This document shows positions 19,458-31,575 of a stretch of 64,000 nucleotides of DNA, piece after piece. Both the position numbers and the translations under genes were made by a program. Source of the DNA: Burkholderia stabilis. GTDB taxonomy: Bacteria; Pseudomonadota; Gammaproteobacteria; Burkholderiales; Burkholderiaceae. Location: positions 3,162,001-3,226,000 of the forward strand of contig NZ_CP016442.1 in NCBI RefSeq assembly GCF_001742165.1, written 5' to 3'. Within the stretch, counting starts at the first letter, position 1, and each line of letters begins with the position of its first letter. Below the pieces are notes generated by a model that saw only the letters and a list, made by a program, of their open reading frames with translations, did no database searches and was not told where the DNA came from.

Positions 19458-20440
19458 CAGATCACCTTCTTCGAAAACAGGTCGTGCATGTTCAGCGCGC
19501 CGATCAGCGCGCCGTCGGCATCGACCACCAGCATCTGGTTGATCCGGTGGCGCTCCATCAGTTCCACGGCCTCGACCGCCAGATGATCCGGCGCGATCGT
19601 GCGCGGGTCGCGCGTCATCACGTCGGTGATCGCCAGCGTGCGGAAGTCGCCGTCGCGCGCGAGCACGCGGCGCAGGTCGCCGTCCGTGAAGATGCCGACG
19701 ACCTTGCCGGCGGCGTCGACCACGGCTGTCATGCCCAGACGCTTCGCGGTGATCTGGAACAGCGCGTCCGACAGCGTCGCGTCGAGCCCGACGGACGGGA
19801 CGTCGTCGCCCGAGCGCATCACGTCGCGCACGTAGGTGAGCAGGCGCCGGCCGAGCGCGCCGCCCGGGTGCGAGCGCGCAAAATCTTCCGAGCCGAAGCC
19901 GCGCGCATCGAGCACCGCGACGGCGAGCGCGTCGCCGAGCGCGAGCGCGGCGGTCGTGCTCGCGGTAGGCGCGAGGTTCAGCGGGCACGCTTCCTTCGAG
20001 ACCGCGGCGTTCAGGTTCACGTCGGCGAGCGTGCCGAGGCTCGATTCCGCGCGGCCCGTGATCGCGATCAGCTTCGCGCCGATCCGCTTGACGAGCGGCA
20101 GGATCGCGACGAGTTCTTCCGATTCGCCGGAATAGGAGATGCCGATGAAGACATCGTCGGAGGTGACCATCCCGAGGTCGCCGTGGCTGGCCTCGGCAGG
20201 GTGGACGAAGAAGGCCGGCGTACCGGTGCTGGCGAGCGTTGCCGCGATCTTGCGGGCGATATGCCCCGATTTGCCGATACCGGACACCACCACGCGGCCG
20301 CGGCAGTCGAGCAGCAGCGCGACGGCCTGGACGAAGTCGCCGTCGAGCTGGTCGCGCAGCGCGCGCACGGCGTCCGCCTCGATGTCGAGCACGTCGCGGG
20401 CGAGCGCGAGCGCCCGGTCATCATTGATTTTCGCTATCAT
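19457..20440 (-). CDS. kdsD: Arabinose-5-phosphate isomerase KdsD
   Basis: Interconverts ribulose 5-phosphate and arabinose 5-phosphate, the first step toward KDO. The 327-residue protein has an N-terminal SIS domain (about 35-170, with VSGIGKSGHIA, ISYSGESEE and the SHPGGALGRRL block) and two CBS domains (about 205-327). It is the first gene of the kdsD-kdsC-lptCAB-rpoN block and diverges from the antiporter gene across 126 bp. Confidence 0.96.
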   Translation of the reverse strand: MIAKINDDRALALARDVLDIEADAVRALRDQLDGDFVQAVALLLDCRGRVVVSGIGKSGHIARKIAATLASTGTPAFFVHPAEASHGDLGMVTSDDVFIGISYSGESEELVAILPLVKRIGAKLIAITGRAESSLGTLADVNLNAAVSKEACPLNLAPTASTTAALALGDALAVAVLDARGFGSEDFARSHPGGALGRRLLTYVRDVMRSGDDVPSVGLDATLSDALFQITAKRLGMTAVVDAAGKVVGIFTDGDLRRVLARDGDFRTLAITDVMTRDPRTIAPDHLAVEAVELMERHRINQMLVVDADGALIGALNMHDLFSKKVI

Positions 20441-20566
20441 GCGCGGAGTATAGCAAAGGCGTTTGTTCGCCGCGCCGGCCCTTCGGACTCGTCCGATGTC
20501 GCCTATCCCACGCTACGCCACCGTGCCTGCTTTGCGGTGGCCCCGACGAACGAGGACGCTTTGCCC

Positions 20567-22573
20567 GTGATTTCCCCGCTCGAAATGACCCTGCTGCTGC
20601 TGCTGGCCTCGGTGGTGGGCGTCGTCGTATTCCGTTCGCTGAATCTTCCGCCGATGCTCGGCTACCTGACCGTCGGTATCCTGGTCGGTCCGCACGCGTT
20701 CGGCATCGCGGCGGACCTCGAGCGCGCGGAGCATCTCGCGGAATTCGGCGTGGTGTTCCTGATGTTTTCGATCGGCCTCGAATTCTCGCTGGCGAAGCTC
20801 AGGGCGATGCAGCGGCTCGTGTTCGGGCTAGGGTTACTGCAGGTCGTGGCCACCCTCGTGCTCGCGCTCGCGCTCGGCGCGCTGTTCGAGCACTGGGTGC
20901 ACATCACGTGGCAGGGCAGCATCGCGCTGGGCGGCGCGCTCGCGATGTCGTCGACGGCGATCGTGTCGAAGATGCTCGCCGAGCGGCTCGAGATCGAGAC
21001 CGAGCACGGCCGCAACATCTTCGGCGTGCTGCTGTTCCAGGATCTCGCGGTCGTGCCGCTGCTGATCGTGATCGCCGCATTCGGCGCCGAATCGTCGAAG
21101 GATCTCGCGCTCACGCTCGGATTCGCGGCGGTCAAGATCGTGATCGCGCTCACGCTGCTGCTGGTCATCGGCCAGCGCTTCATGACGCGCTGGCTGAACG
21201 TCGTCGCACGGCGCCGCTCGCAGGAGCTGTTCGTGCTGAACCTGCTGCTCGTCACGCTCGGCGCCGCGTTCATCACCGACCGCTTCGGCCTGTCGCTCGC
21301 GCTCGGCGCGTTCATCGCCGGGATGCTGATTTCCGAGACGCCGTTCCGCCATCAGGTGGAAGAAGACATCAAGCCGTTCCGCGACGTGCTGCTCGGCCTG
21401 TTCTTCGTGACGACGGGGATGCTGCTCGACCCGCGCGTGATCTGGGAGCATCCGCTGCTCGTGCTCGGCTTCTTCGTCGGGCAGGTGCTGTTCAAGGCCA
21501 CGATGATCACGGGGCTCGCGCGGCTGTTCGGCGCGACACCGGGCGTCGCGATGCGCACCGGCATCGGCCTCGCGCAGGCCGGCGAATTCGGCTTCGTGCT
21601 GCTGAACCTGATCCTCGACCGGCATCTCGTCGATTCGACGCTGCTGCAGGCGATTCTCGCGTCGATGCTGCTGTCGATGCTCGCCGCGCCATTCCTGATC
21701 CAGAACGCCGACCGGATCGTGATGCGCCTGTCGTCGACGGAATGGATGCAGCAGTCGCTGCAGATGACGCGGATCGCGACGCAAAGCCTCAAGCAGCGCG
21801 GCCACGTGATCATTTGCGGCTACGGTCGCGCGGGCCAGAACCTGGCGCGGATGCTCGAACAGGAAGGCATTTCTTATGTCGCGCTCGACCTCGACCCCGA
21901 TCGCGTGAGCGCCGCGGCGGCGGCCGGCGAATCGGTCGTGTTCGGCGATGCGGCGCGCCGCGAGTCGCTGCTCGCGGCCGGTATCCACCGCGCGGCGGCG
22001 GTGGCGATCACCTATGCGAATACGCCGTCCGCGCTGCGTGTGCTGCACCATGTGCACGAGCTCGAGCCGACGCTGCCGGCGATCGTGCGTACCGTCGACG
22101 ATGCCGATCTCGAGAAGTTGCTTGCAGCCGGCGCGACCGAGGTGATTCCGGAAATCGTCGAGGGCAGCCTGATGCTCGCGTCGCATACGCTGGTGCTGGT
22201 CGGCGTGCCGATGCGCAAGGTCGTGCGGCGCGTCGAGGAAATGCGCGACGAGCGCTACAGCCTGCTGCGCGGCTATTTCCGCGGCGCGGACGACGCGGAC
22301 GACGACGACCACGAGCAGGTGCGGCTACAATCGGTGCCGGTCGATGCGCGTGCGGACGCGGTCGGGCGCTCGCTGGAGGAGCTCGGGCTGTATGCGCTCG
22401 GGCTGGAGGTCACGGCGATTCGCCGGCACGGCATCCGCGGCGTCGAACCCGATCCGCAGACCAAGCTGCGCGCGAGCGACATCGTCGTGCTGCGCGGGCT
22501 GCCCGAGGCGCTCGCGCTCGCGGAGGAGCGGCTGTCGCGCCATCGGCGCGATCCGCCGGCCGCGGCCGCCTGA
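20567..22573 (+). CDS. KefB/YbaL-type cation:proton antiporter with RCK domain
   Basis: A 668-residue monovalent cation:proton antiporter-2 family protein of the inner membrane. Residues about 5-390 hold 12-13 membrane segments (starting LLLLLASVVGVVVF) of the Na+/H+ exchanger domain; about 415-535 form a TrkA-N (RCK) Rossmann domain with IICGYGRAGQNLARML; about 560-660 form a TrkA-C domain. This order is that of KefB/KefC and YbaL. The start is probably GTG at 20567 (ISPLEMTLL), with TTG 20561 and ATG 20585 as alternatives. A terminator follows at 22607. The transported ion (K+ or Na+) is not decidable. Confidence 0.88.
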   Translation: MISPLEMTLLLLLASVVGVVVFRSLNLPPMLGYLTVGILVGPHAFGIAADLERAEHLAEFGVVFLMFSIGLEFSLAKLRAMQRLVFGLGLLQVVATLVLALALGALFEHWVHITWQGSIALGGALAMSSTAIVSKMLAERLEIETEHGRNIFGVLLFQDLAVVPLLIVIAAFGAESSKDLALTLGFAAVKIVIALTLLLVIGQRFMTRWLNVVARRRSQELFVLNLLLVTLGAAFITDRFGLSLALGAFIAGMLISETPFRHQVEEDIKPFRDVLLGLFFVTTGMLLDPRVIWEHPLLVLGFFVGQVLFKATMITGLARLFGATPGVAMRTGIGLAQAGEFGFVLLNLILDRHLVDSTLLQAILASMLLSMLAAPFLIQNADRIVMRLSSTEWMQQSLQMTRIATQSLKQRGHVIICGYGRAGQNLARMLEQEGISYVALDLDPDRVSAAAAAGESVVFGDAARRESLLAAGIHRAAAVAITYANTPSALRVLHHVHELEPTLPAIVRTVDDADLEKLLAAGATEVIPEIVEGSLMLASHTLVLVGVPMRKVVRRVEEMRDERYSLLRGYFRGADDADDDDHEQVRLQSVPVDARADAVGRSLEELGLYALGLEVTAIRRHGIRGVEPDPQTKLRASDIVVLRGLPEALALAEERLSRHRRDPPAAAA

Positions 22574-22606
22574 GTCGCGATTCATAACCTGACCCGTATT
22601 TATTCG

Positions 22607-22639
22607 AAACGGTGCCCGATCTTCGCGCACCGTTTTTTT
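22607..22639 (+). terminator. Rho-independent terminator directly in front of the apt ribosome site
   Basis: AAACGGTGC pairs with GCACCGTTT around an 11-nt loop, followed by TTTTT. It starts 34 bp after the antiporter stop and its T-tract touches the GGAGAG ribosome site of apt, so it can end the upstream transcript or act as an attenuator for apt. Confidence 0.8.
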
Positions 22640-22650
22640 CGGAGAGTTTC

Positions 22651-23217
22651 ATGCCGCATTCGTCGTCGGGCGCACCGCTCGATCCGGTCGCCTTCATCCA
22701 CAGCCAGATCCGCACGGTGCCCGACTGGCCGCAACCGGGCGTGATGTTTCGCGACATCACGACGCTGCTGCAGAGCCCGAAGGCGCTGCGCATCCTCGTC
22801 GACCTGTTCGTCGAACGCTATGTCGACGCGAAGCTCGACTACGTCGCGGGCCTCGACGCGCGCGGCTTCATCATCGCGCCGATCGTCGCGTATGAACTGA
22901 GCGTCGGCTTCGTGCCGATCCGCAAGGTCGGCAAGCTGCCGTACAAGACGCGCTCGGAATCGTACGACCTCGAATACGGCAGCGCGACGGTCGAGATTCA
23001 CGAGGACGCGTGCCGTCCCGGCGATCGCGTGATCATCATGGACGACCTGATCGCGACCGGCGGCACGATGATGGCGGGGCGCAACCTGCTGCAGCGGCTC
23101 GGCGCGGAGGTGGTCGAAGGCGCGGCGATCATCGACCTGCCCGATCTCGGCGGCTCGGCGCTGCTGCGTAATGCAGGGCTGCCCGTCTATACGGTTACCG
23201 AATTCGCCGGCCACTGA
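22651..23217 (+). CDS. apt: Adenine phosphoribosyltransferase
   Basis: Salvages adenine to AMP with PRPP. The 188-residue protein has the APT adenine-site loop near PGVMFRDIT, the ARGF motif, KVGKLP and the PRPP-binding loop [13 protein letters not shown] near residue 127. The ATG at 22651 follows GGAGAG by 4 nt and gives the usual length. An unusual point is the terminator hairpin immediately upstream, leaving no room for a separate leader between it and the ribosome site. Confidence 0.96.
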   Translation: MPHSSSGAPLDPVAFIHSQIRTVPDWPQPGVMFRDITTLLQSPKALRILVDLFVERYVDAKLDYVAGLDARGFIIAPIVAYELSVGFVPIRKVGKLPYKTRSESYDLEYGSATVEIHEDACRPGDRVIIMDDLIATGGTMMAGRNLLQRLGAEVVEGAAIIDLPDLGGSALLRNAGLPVYTVTEFAGH

Positions 23218-23270
23218 ACGCCGGCCAGCATTACCTACCAGCCTTACCCACGTTACGCAGCGAGGTCACG

Positions 23271-23885
23271 ATGCCCAACTTCATGCTGTTTCTCGCCACG
23301 TCGATCGCGATCACGTTCGCGCCGGGTCCCGACAACCTGCAGGTGCTCGCGCGCGGCATCTCGCAAGGCCGCGCGGCCGGTTTCGTCGCCGCGCTCGGCT
23401 TCACGGCCGGGATCCTGTTCCATACGACGCTCGCGGCGCTCGGCGTCGCGGCCGTGCTGCGTTCGTCGCCGGTCGCGTTCCAGATCCTGAAGCTCGCGGG
23501 CGCTGCGTACCTCGTGTGGATCGGCATCAAGGCGCTGCGCAGCCAGGGGCTCGCGAATGCGCACGCGCGCCCGCCGCAGCCGCTCGGCGCGATCTTCCGG
23601 CAGAGCGTGATCGGCAACCTGATGAACCCGAAGGTCACGCTGTTCTTCGTCGTGTTCCTGCCGCAGTTCGTCGAGCCGCACGGCGCGCAGGGCGTGACGC
23701 TGCAGATGTTCGAGCTCGGCGCGCTGTTCATGCTGCAGACGGCTGTCGTGTTCTCGCTGTTCGGCGTCGGCGCCGGCGCGATCGGCACGTGGCTGAAGCG
23801 CCGCCCGAAGGTCGGCGTGTGGCTCGACCGGATTGCCGGCGCGACCTTCATCGCAATCGGCATCCGGGTTGCACTGAAGGACTGA
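23271..23885 (+). CDS. LysE/RhtB-family amino acid exporter
   Basis: A 204-residue inner-membrane protein with six predicted segments and the LysE-family start FAPGPDNLQVLARGISQG, then GFTAGILFHT and a NLMNPKVTLFFVVFLPQF motif near residue 118, all family hallmarks. The likely function is efflux of an amino acid or derivative; the substrate cannot be read from the sequence. It lies 53 bp after apt and 5 bp before the Nudix gene, so the latter two are probably one operon. Confidence 0.92.
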   Translation: MPNFMLFLATSIAITFAPGPDNLQVLARGISQGRAAGFVAALGFTAGILFHTTLAALGVAAVLRSSPVAFQILKLAGAAYLVWIGIKALRSQGLANAHARPPQPLGAIFRQSVIGNLMNPKVTLFFVVFLPQFVEPHGAQGVTLQMFELGALFMLQTAVVFSLFGVGAGAIGTWLKRRPKVGVWLDRIAGATFIAIGIRVALKD

Positions 23886-23890
23886 CGGCG

Positions 23891-24757
23891 ATGACGTTTC
23901 CGTGCCTCGCGGCCGCGCGCCGCTTCGATCCGGCTGCGCACCTGCGTTTCGAGATCGCCGGCCGGCAGGTCGGCTGGGTGCGCCGCCAGGACGTCGCGAA
24001 GCTCGCGCGCTGGCCCGACGTGTTCGAGCTGACCGGCGAGCGCGTCGTGCTGTCGGCGCGCTACGACTCGGTCGACGCGCGCAGCATGGCGCTGGCGAGC
24101 GCGATCGGCGCGCTCGCGGCCGAAGGCGCGATCCCCGGCTGGCGCGACGAGATCTACGCGATCCGCAACCGCTTCGACGATCCGCCGCTCGCGTACATCG
24201 AGCGCGCCGCGTCGCGCTTCTTCGGCACGCAGACTTACGCGGTGCATCTGAACGGCATCGTAGAATATGCGGTTACGCCGGGCGAGCCGCGCGCCGCGGG
24301 CGTGCCGCAGATGTGGCTCGGCCGCCGCAGCGCGACCAAGGCAACCGATCCCGGCATGCTCGACAACGTCGTCGCGGGTGGCATCGGCTGGGGCCTGGGC
24401 GTTCACGAGACGCTCGCGAAGGAATGCTGGGAAGAAGCCGGCATTCCGGCCGAACTGGCGGCACGCGCGATCGCGGGCCGGGCGGTGCAGGTGTTGTGCT
24501 CGTTGCCGGAGGGCACGCAGTCCGAACTGATCTTCGTGTACGACCTGCCGCTGCCGCACGACTTCGCGCCGCGCAACCAGGACGGCGAAGTGGCCGAGCA
24601 CCTGCTGGCCGGCGTGCCTGAAGTGATCGGCTGGCTGCGCGAAGGCCGCGCGACGACGGATGCGAGCCTCGCGATGCTCGACACGCTGCTGCGCCACCGC
24701 TGGCTGAAGGCCGACGAGGCGGCGGGCATCGACGCGCTGTTCGCGCCGGCCGCATGA
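23891..24757 (+). CDS. DUF4743 Nudix hydrolase
   Basis: A 288-residue protein with an N-terminal DUF4743-like half (WVRRQDVAKLARWPDVF near residue 32) and a C-terminal Nudix domain. The Nudix helix reads KECWEEAGI after a GG-x-G-x-GLG stretch near residue 158; the catalytic REUxEExGU half of the box is present while the earlier Glu is replaced, as is usual in this subfamily. Relatives include the Nudix part of fungal Tnr3 and plant proteins acting on damaged thiamine diphosphates, so a thiamine-pyrophosphate analogue clean-up role is possible (inference). The ATG at 23891 is 5 bp after the LysE gene stop. Confidence 0.8.
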   Translation: MTFPCLAAARRFDPAAHLRFEIAGRQVGWVRRQDVAKLARWPDVFELTGERVVLSARYDSVDARSMALASAIGALAAEGAIPGWRDEIYAIRNRFDDPPLAYIERAASRFFGTQTYAVHLNGIVEYAVTPGEPRAAGVPQMWLGRRSATKATDPGMLDNVVAGGIGWGLGVHETLAKECWEEAGIPAELAARAIAGRAVQVLCSLPEGTQSELIFVYDLPLPHDFAPRNQDGEVAEHLLAGVPEVIGWLREGRATTDASLAMLDTLLRHRWLKADEAAGIDALFAPAA

Positions 24758-24839
24758 CGCGCGCCGCGACTGGCGGTCCGGCAGGCCGGCGGCGCGATCA
24801 GGCAATTTGACGAATACGGAAACGAAGGGAGTAGCGGTC

Positions 24840-25724
24840 ATGTCGACCGATCACAGCTTTATCTTGAAACTGTCGTGCCCCGACCGGCACGGCATCGTCC
24901 ACGCAGTCTCGGGCTTTCTGTTCGAGCGCAGCAACAACATCCTCGATTCGGCGCAGTTCGGCGACAGCCGCACCAACGAGTTCTTCATGCGCGTGCATTT
25001 CGAGCAGGACGGCGGCGGCGCGGATGCCACGTCGGCGCTCGACACGTTGCGCAAGGAATTCGCGCCGCTCGCCGAGCAGTTCTCGATGCGCTGGGAGCTG
25101 CACGACGCGGCCGTGAAGCCGCGCGTCGTGATCATGGTGTCGAAGATCGGTCACTGCCTGAACGACCTGCTGTTCCGCTATCGCACCGGCCAGCTGCCGA
25201 TCGAGATTCCGGCGATCGTGTCGAACCACAAGGAGTTCTACCAGCTCGCCGCGAGCTACAACATCCCGTTCCATCACTTCCCGCTGATCGGCGGTTCGTC
25301 CGACGCCGCGAAGGCCGCGCAGGAAGCGCGCGTGCTGGAAGTGATCGACGAGCACCAGGCCGATCTCGTGGTGCTCGCGCGCTACATGCAGATCCTGTCG
25401 CCGAACATGTGCCAGCAGCTCGCCGGGCGCGCGATCAACATCCACCACTCGTTCCTGCCGAGCTTCAAGGGTGCGAAGCCGTACTACCAGGCGTTCGACC
25501 GCGGCGTGAAGCTGATCGGCGCGACCGCGCACTACGTGACGACCGATCTCGACGAAGGTCCGATCATCGAGCAGGAAGTCGAGCGCGTCGACCACAGCAT
25601 GACGCCGGATCAACTGACCGCGATCGGCCGCGACGTCGAGTGCGTGACGCTCGCGCGCGCGGTGAAGTGGCACGTCGAGCACCGGGTCGTGCTGAACGGG
25701 ACGAAGACGGTCGTGTTCCGCTGA
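24840..25724 (+). CDS. purU: Formyltetrahydrofolate deformylase
   Basis: Hydrolyses 10-formyl-THF to formate and THF, balancing one-carbon pools. The 294-residue protein has an N-terminal ACT domain (residues about 8-85, LKLSCPDRHGIVHAVSGF) and a formyltransferase-like catalytic domain with INIHHSFLPSFKG near residue 200 and GATAHYVTTDLDEGPIIEQ near 227. The ATG at 24840 has an AAGGGAG ribosome site; an ATG 11 codons upstream lacks one. A strong terminator follows. Confidence 0.96.
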   Translation: MSTDHSFILKLSCPDRHGIVHAVSGFLFERSNNILDSAQFGDSRTNEFFMRVHFEQDGGGADATSALDTLRKEFAPLAEQFSMRWELHDAAVKPRVVIMVSKIGHCLNDLLFRYRTGQLPIEIPAIVSNHKEFYQLAASYNIPFHHFPLIGGSSDAAKAAQEARVLEVIDEHQADLVVLARYMQILSPNMCQQLAGRAINIHHSFLPSFKGAKPYYQAFDRGVKLIGATAHYVTTDLDEGPIIEQEVERVDHSMTPDQLTAIGRDVECVTLARAVKWHVEHRVVLNGTKTVVFR

Positions 25725-25752
25725 TTCGCGACTCGCATCCGCGACAAATGAA

Positions 25753-25787
25753 AACGCCGCGCCCTTTACGGGTCGCGGCGTTTTTTT
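25753..25787 (+). terminator. Rho-independent terminator downstream of purU
   Basis: AACGCCGCG-CCC and GGGT-CGCGGCGTT form a long GC stem with one bulge, followed by TTTTTTT, 29 bp after the purU stop. It may also serve the convergent AI-2E-family gene, since A residues flank the other side. Confidence 0.9.
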
Positions 25788-25805
25788 ACGCGTGGTGCGT
25801 GCGGT

Positions 25806-26891
25806 TCAGATCAGCCGCAGCAGGTACAGCTCGCGCTTCAGGTACGCGTAGAAGATCGGCGCGGCGATCACGCCCGGCAGCCCGAACGCGGCTTCCATGA
25901 TCAGCATCGCGAGCAGCAGCTCCCACGCGCGCGACTCGATCTGCCCGCCGATGATCTTCGCGTTCAGGAAGTATTCGAGCTTGTGGATGATCACGAGGAA
26001 CGCGAGCGACGCGATCGCGGTGCCCATGCTGACCGACAGCGACACGGCGACGATCAGCGTGTTCGAGATCAGGTTGCCGATCACGGGCAGCAGGCCGACG
26101 ATGAACGTGACGAGCACGAGCGTTTTCGACAGCGGCAGGCGTTCGTGGAAGAGCGGCAGCGCGACGAGCAGGTAGATGCCCGTGAACACCGCGTTGATCG
26201 CCGAGATCTTGATCTGCGCGAACACGATCCGGCGGAACGCGTCGGAGAAGCGCGACACGCGCGTGACGAGCGCGGTGGACAGCGGCCGGCGCACCTTGCC
26301 GTGCTCGACGCCGATCGCGATCATCGCGCCGATGATCATCCCGAACAGCACGTGGCCGAAGCCGCGTGCGACGCTCTTGCCGCTTTGCTGGAGCTGGTCC
26401 ATGTGCGAGTGCATCAGCACGGCCGCCTTCGTCTTCATCTGCTCGACGTCGACGGGCAGCAGGTTCGCGATCCAGGCCGGCGTGCGTGCGCGGGTTTGCT
26501 CGACGATCTGCATCAGCTGGTCGAGCAGGCTCTGCAGGTTCGGTACCGTTCGCTCGAAATGCTCGATGATGCCGATCGTCAGGCCCGTGAGCCCGCCGAC
26601 GATCGCGATCGACAGCAGCACGACGGCGACCCAGCGCGCGCGCATGCTGGTGGTGTGGCGTTCGATCACGGGCGCGATCGTGTGGATGAGCTGGTAGACG
26701 AGCAGGCCGGCCAGCAGCCCGCCGAGCAGCTTGAGCTCGATCACGAGCCACATTGCAAGGATCGTGAAGAGATAGCTGCCGATTTCGAGTGCCGACAGAT
26801 TCGGCAGGCTGAAGTCACTCGTCAGCCGCACGCTGCGCAGGTGCGGCTCGCGGTTCTGCGCATCGCGCGACGAGTCTTGTTGCTTCTCCAT
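25806..26891 (-). CDS. AI-2E family transporter (PF01594-type membrane protein)
   Basis: A 361-residue inner-membrane protein with paired N-terminal segments (SYLFTILAMWLVI, LLGGLLAGLLVY), a central cytosolic helical part (LQSLLDQLMQIVEQTRAR) and a group of C-terminal segments that includes the VGLLPVIGNLISN motif of the AI-2E/PerM family. Some family members are Na+/H+ antiporters or putative autoinducer exporters; substrate here is unknown. The ATG at 26891 has AGGAA at a good distance; an ATG at 26918 has none. It converges with purU. Confidence 0.85.
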   Translation of the reverse strand: MEKQQDSSRDAQNREPHLRSVRLTSDFSLPNLSALEIGSYLFTILAMWLVIELKLLGGLLAGLLVYQLIHTIAPVIERHTTSMRARWVAVVLLSIAIVGGLTGLTIGIIEHFERTVPNLQSLLDQLMQIVEQTRARTPAWIANLLPVDVEQMKTKAAVLMHSHMDQLQQSGKSVARGFGHVLFGMIIGAMIAIGVEHGKVRRPLSTALVTRVSRFSDAFRRIVFAQIKISAINAVFTGIYLLVALPLFHERLPLSKTLVLVTFIVGLLPVIGNLISNTLIVAVSLSVSMGTAIASLAFLVIIHKLEYFLNAKIIGGQIESRAWELLLAMLIMEAAFGLPGVIAAPIFYAYLKRELYLLRLI

Positions 26892-27094
26892 CGTGGATTC
26901 CTGTCGTTCGTGTGTCATGCCGCGTAATGCGCGGCAGAGCGGTGCTCGCCCGGAGCCGCACCGGATTGGTGCGTGCGGCGAACCTTACGACCGTAAAGTA
27001 TAGCTGCCATTATGGTCCGCAACGGGGCCGTTTGGCGCATGGTGTAAACGCAGAAGGGAAAACGAGGGGAGGCGGGCCGGGCGCCCCGCAAGGA

Positions 27095-27120
27095 CGCGCG
27101 CGGCCGGGCGGCCGCGCGCG
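27095..27120. repeat. 12-bp perfect GC hairpin downstream of uvrA
   Basis: CGCGCGCGGCCG and CGGCCGCGCGCG form a perfect 12-bp inverted repeat with a 2-base centre, 19 bp past the uvrA stop. No T-tract follows on either strand, so it may be a factor-dependent terminator or mRNA-stabilising element rather than an intrinsic terminator. Confidence 0.5.
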
Positions 27121-27138
27121 GAGAGGGCGGGAAGCGCG

Positions 27139-30024
<2,886 letters not shown>

Positions 30025-30288
30025 GAACCTGGCGAAAATGGAGGGAACCAAACCTGCTACTATAACGGCTTTTCGAGGCCGTCGTTTGGGGCCCCCAGCC
30101 TTTACAGCAGGTGGCAGCAAGGCGGCGCCTGCGCCGGGGAAAGCGTCGCGCCGCGCGGTTCCGGGCGGCCTGCAGGCTGCCTGCATCCTGCCCCGACGCG
30201 TCGCCCGCCGGGCCTCCCGGGCCGCCGGTCCTGATCTTCCGCCGCCCGGTGCCGGGCGGACATTCCGATCATTCGAAATTCATTCCCG

Positions 30289-31476
30289 ATGTCCAATCCG
30301 TCTGCCACGTCTTCCCGCATGAGTGCGCCCGAACTGCGCGCGACCACGTCGCTCGCGGCGATTTTCGCGTTGCGCATGCTCGGCCTGTTCATGATCATGC
30401 CGGTGTTCTCGGTCTACGCGAAAACCATCCCGGGCGGCGACAACGTGCTGCTCGTCGGTCTCGCGCTCGGGGCCTACGGCGTCACGCAGTCGCTGTTCTA
30501 CATTTTCTACGGCTGGGCGTCCGACAAGTTCGGCCGCAAGCCGGTGATCGCCACGGGCCTCGTGATCTTTGCGATCGGCAGCTTCGTCGCCGCGTTCGCG
30601 CACGACATCACGTGGATCATCGTCGGTCGCGTGATCCAGGGGATGGGCGCGGTGTCGTCCGCGGTGCTCGCGTTCATCGCCGACCTGACCTCCGAGCAGA
30701 ACCGCACCAAGGCGATGGCGATGGTCGGCGGCTCGATCGGCGTGTCGTTCGCGGTCGCGATCGTCGGCGCGCCGATCGTGTTCCACTGGGTCGGGATGAG
30801 CGGGTTGTTCGCGATCGTCGGCGTGCTGTCGATTCTCGCGATCGGCGTCGTGGTGTGGATCGTGCCCGACGCGGCGAAGCCCGTGCACGTGCCCGCGCCG
30901 TTCGCCGAGGTGCTGCACAACGTCGAACTGCTGCGCCTGAATTTCGGCGTGCTGGTGCTGCATGCGACGCAGACGGCGCTGTTCCTCGTCGTGCCGCGCC
31001 TGCTCGTCGACGGCGGGCTGCCGGTCGCCGCGCACTGGAAGGTCTACCTGCCGGTGATGGGGCTCGCGTTCGTGATGATGGTCCCGGCGATCATCGTCGC
31101 GGAAAAACGGGGCAAGATGAAGCCGGTGCTGCTCGGCGGCATTCTGGCTATCCTGATCGGCCAATTGTTGTTGGGCAGCGCGCCGCATACCATCCTGATT
31201 GTGGCGGCGATCCTGTTCGTGTACTTCCTCGGTTTCAACATCCTGGAAGCGTCGCAGCCGTCGCTCGTATCGAAGCTCGCGCCGGGTTCGCGCAAGGGCG
31301 CGGCCACGGGCGTCTACAACACCACGCAGTCGATCGGGCTTGCGCTCGGCGGCATCGCGGGCGGCTGGCTGCTGAAGCACGGCGGGGCGAACACCGTGTT
31401 CTACGCATGCTCGGGGCTCGTTGCCGCGTGGCTTATAATCGCGGCCAGCATGAAAGCGCCGCTGCGCAAGGCCTGA
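30289..31476 (+). CDS. Major facilitator superfamily transporter
   Basis: A 395-residue inner-membrane protein with 12 predicted segments. The MFS motif A in the loop between segments 2 and 3 reads [13 protein letters not shown] (about residue 78), and segment 4 contains [17 protein letters not shown]. Overall it resembles YajR-like drug:proton antiporters, though no YAM C-terminal domain is present. The substrate is unknown. It lies between uvrA and ssb, an arrangement seen in Burkholderia. The ATG at 30289 has no clear ribosome site; an internal ATG 10 codons in is an alternative. Confidence 0.85.
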   Translation: MSNPSATSSRMSAPELRATTSLAAIFALRMLGLFMIMPVFSVYAKTIPGGDNVLLVGLALGAYGVTQSLFYIFYGWASDKFGRKPVIATGLVIFAIGSFVAAFAHDITWIIVGRVIQGMGAVSSAVLAFIADLTSEQNRTKAMAMVGGSIGVSFAVAIVGAPIVFHWVGMSGLFAIVGVLSILAIGVVVWIVPDAAKPVHVPAPFAEVLHNVELLRLNFGVLVLHATQTALFLVVPRLLVDGGLPVAAHWKVYLPVMGLAFVMMVPAIIVAEKRGKMKPVLLGGILAILIGQLLLGSAPHTILIVAAILFVYFLGFNILEASQPSLVSKLAPGSRKGAATGVYNTTQSIGLALGGIAGGWLLKHGGANTVFYACSGLVAAWLIIAASMKAPLRKA

Positions 31477-31575
31477 ACTTATTTCCCAGGCACCGGCGGC
31501 GTTCGCCGGCTTGCCCGGCGGGCCGCTCCGACCACACGCGCGGGCGGCCCGGCATCGAATTTACTGGAGAAACAC

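Noticed and set aside
20834-22312. Long minus-strand open frame antisense to the antiporter gene
   Set aside because: It is His/Arg/Glu-rich low-complexity sequence produced by GC-biased codons on the other strand; the plus-strand frame has clear antiporter and RCK domains. The same applies to long frames opposite uvrA, rpoN, lutB and the pigment genes.
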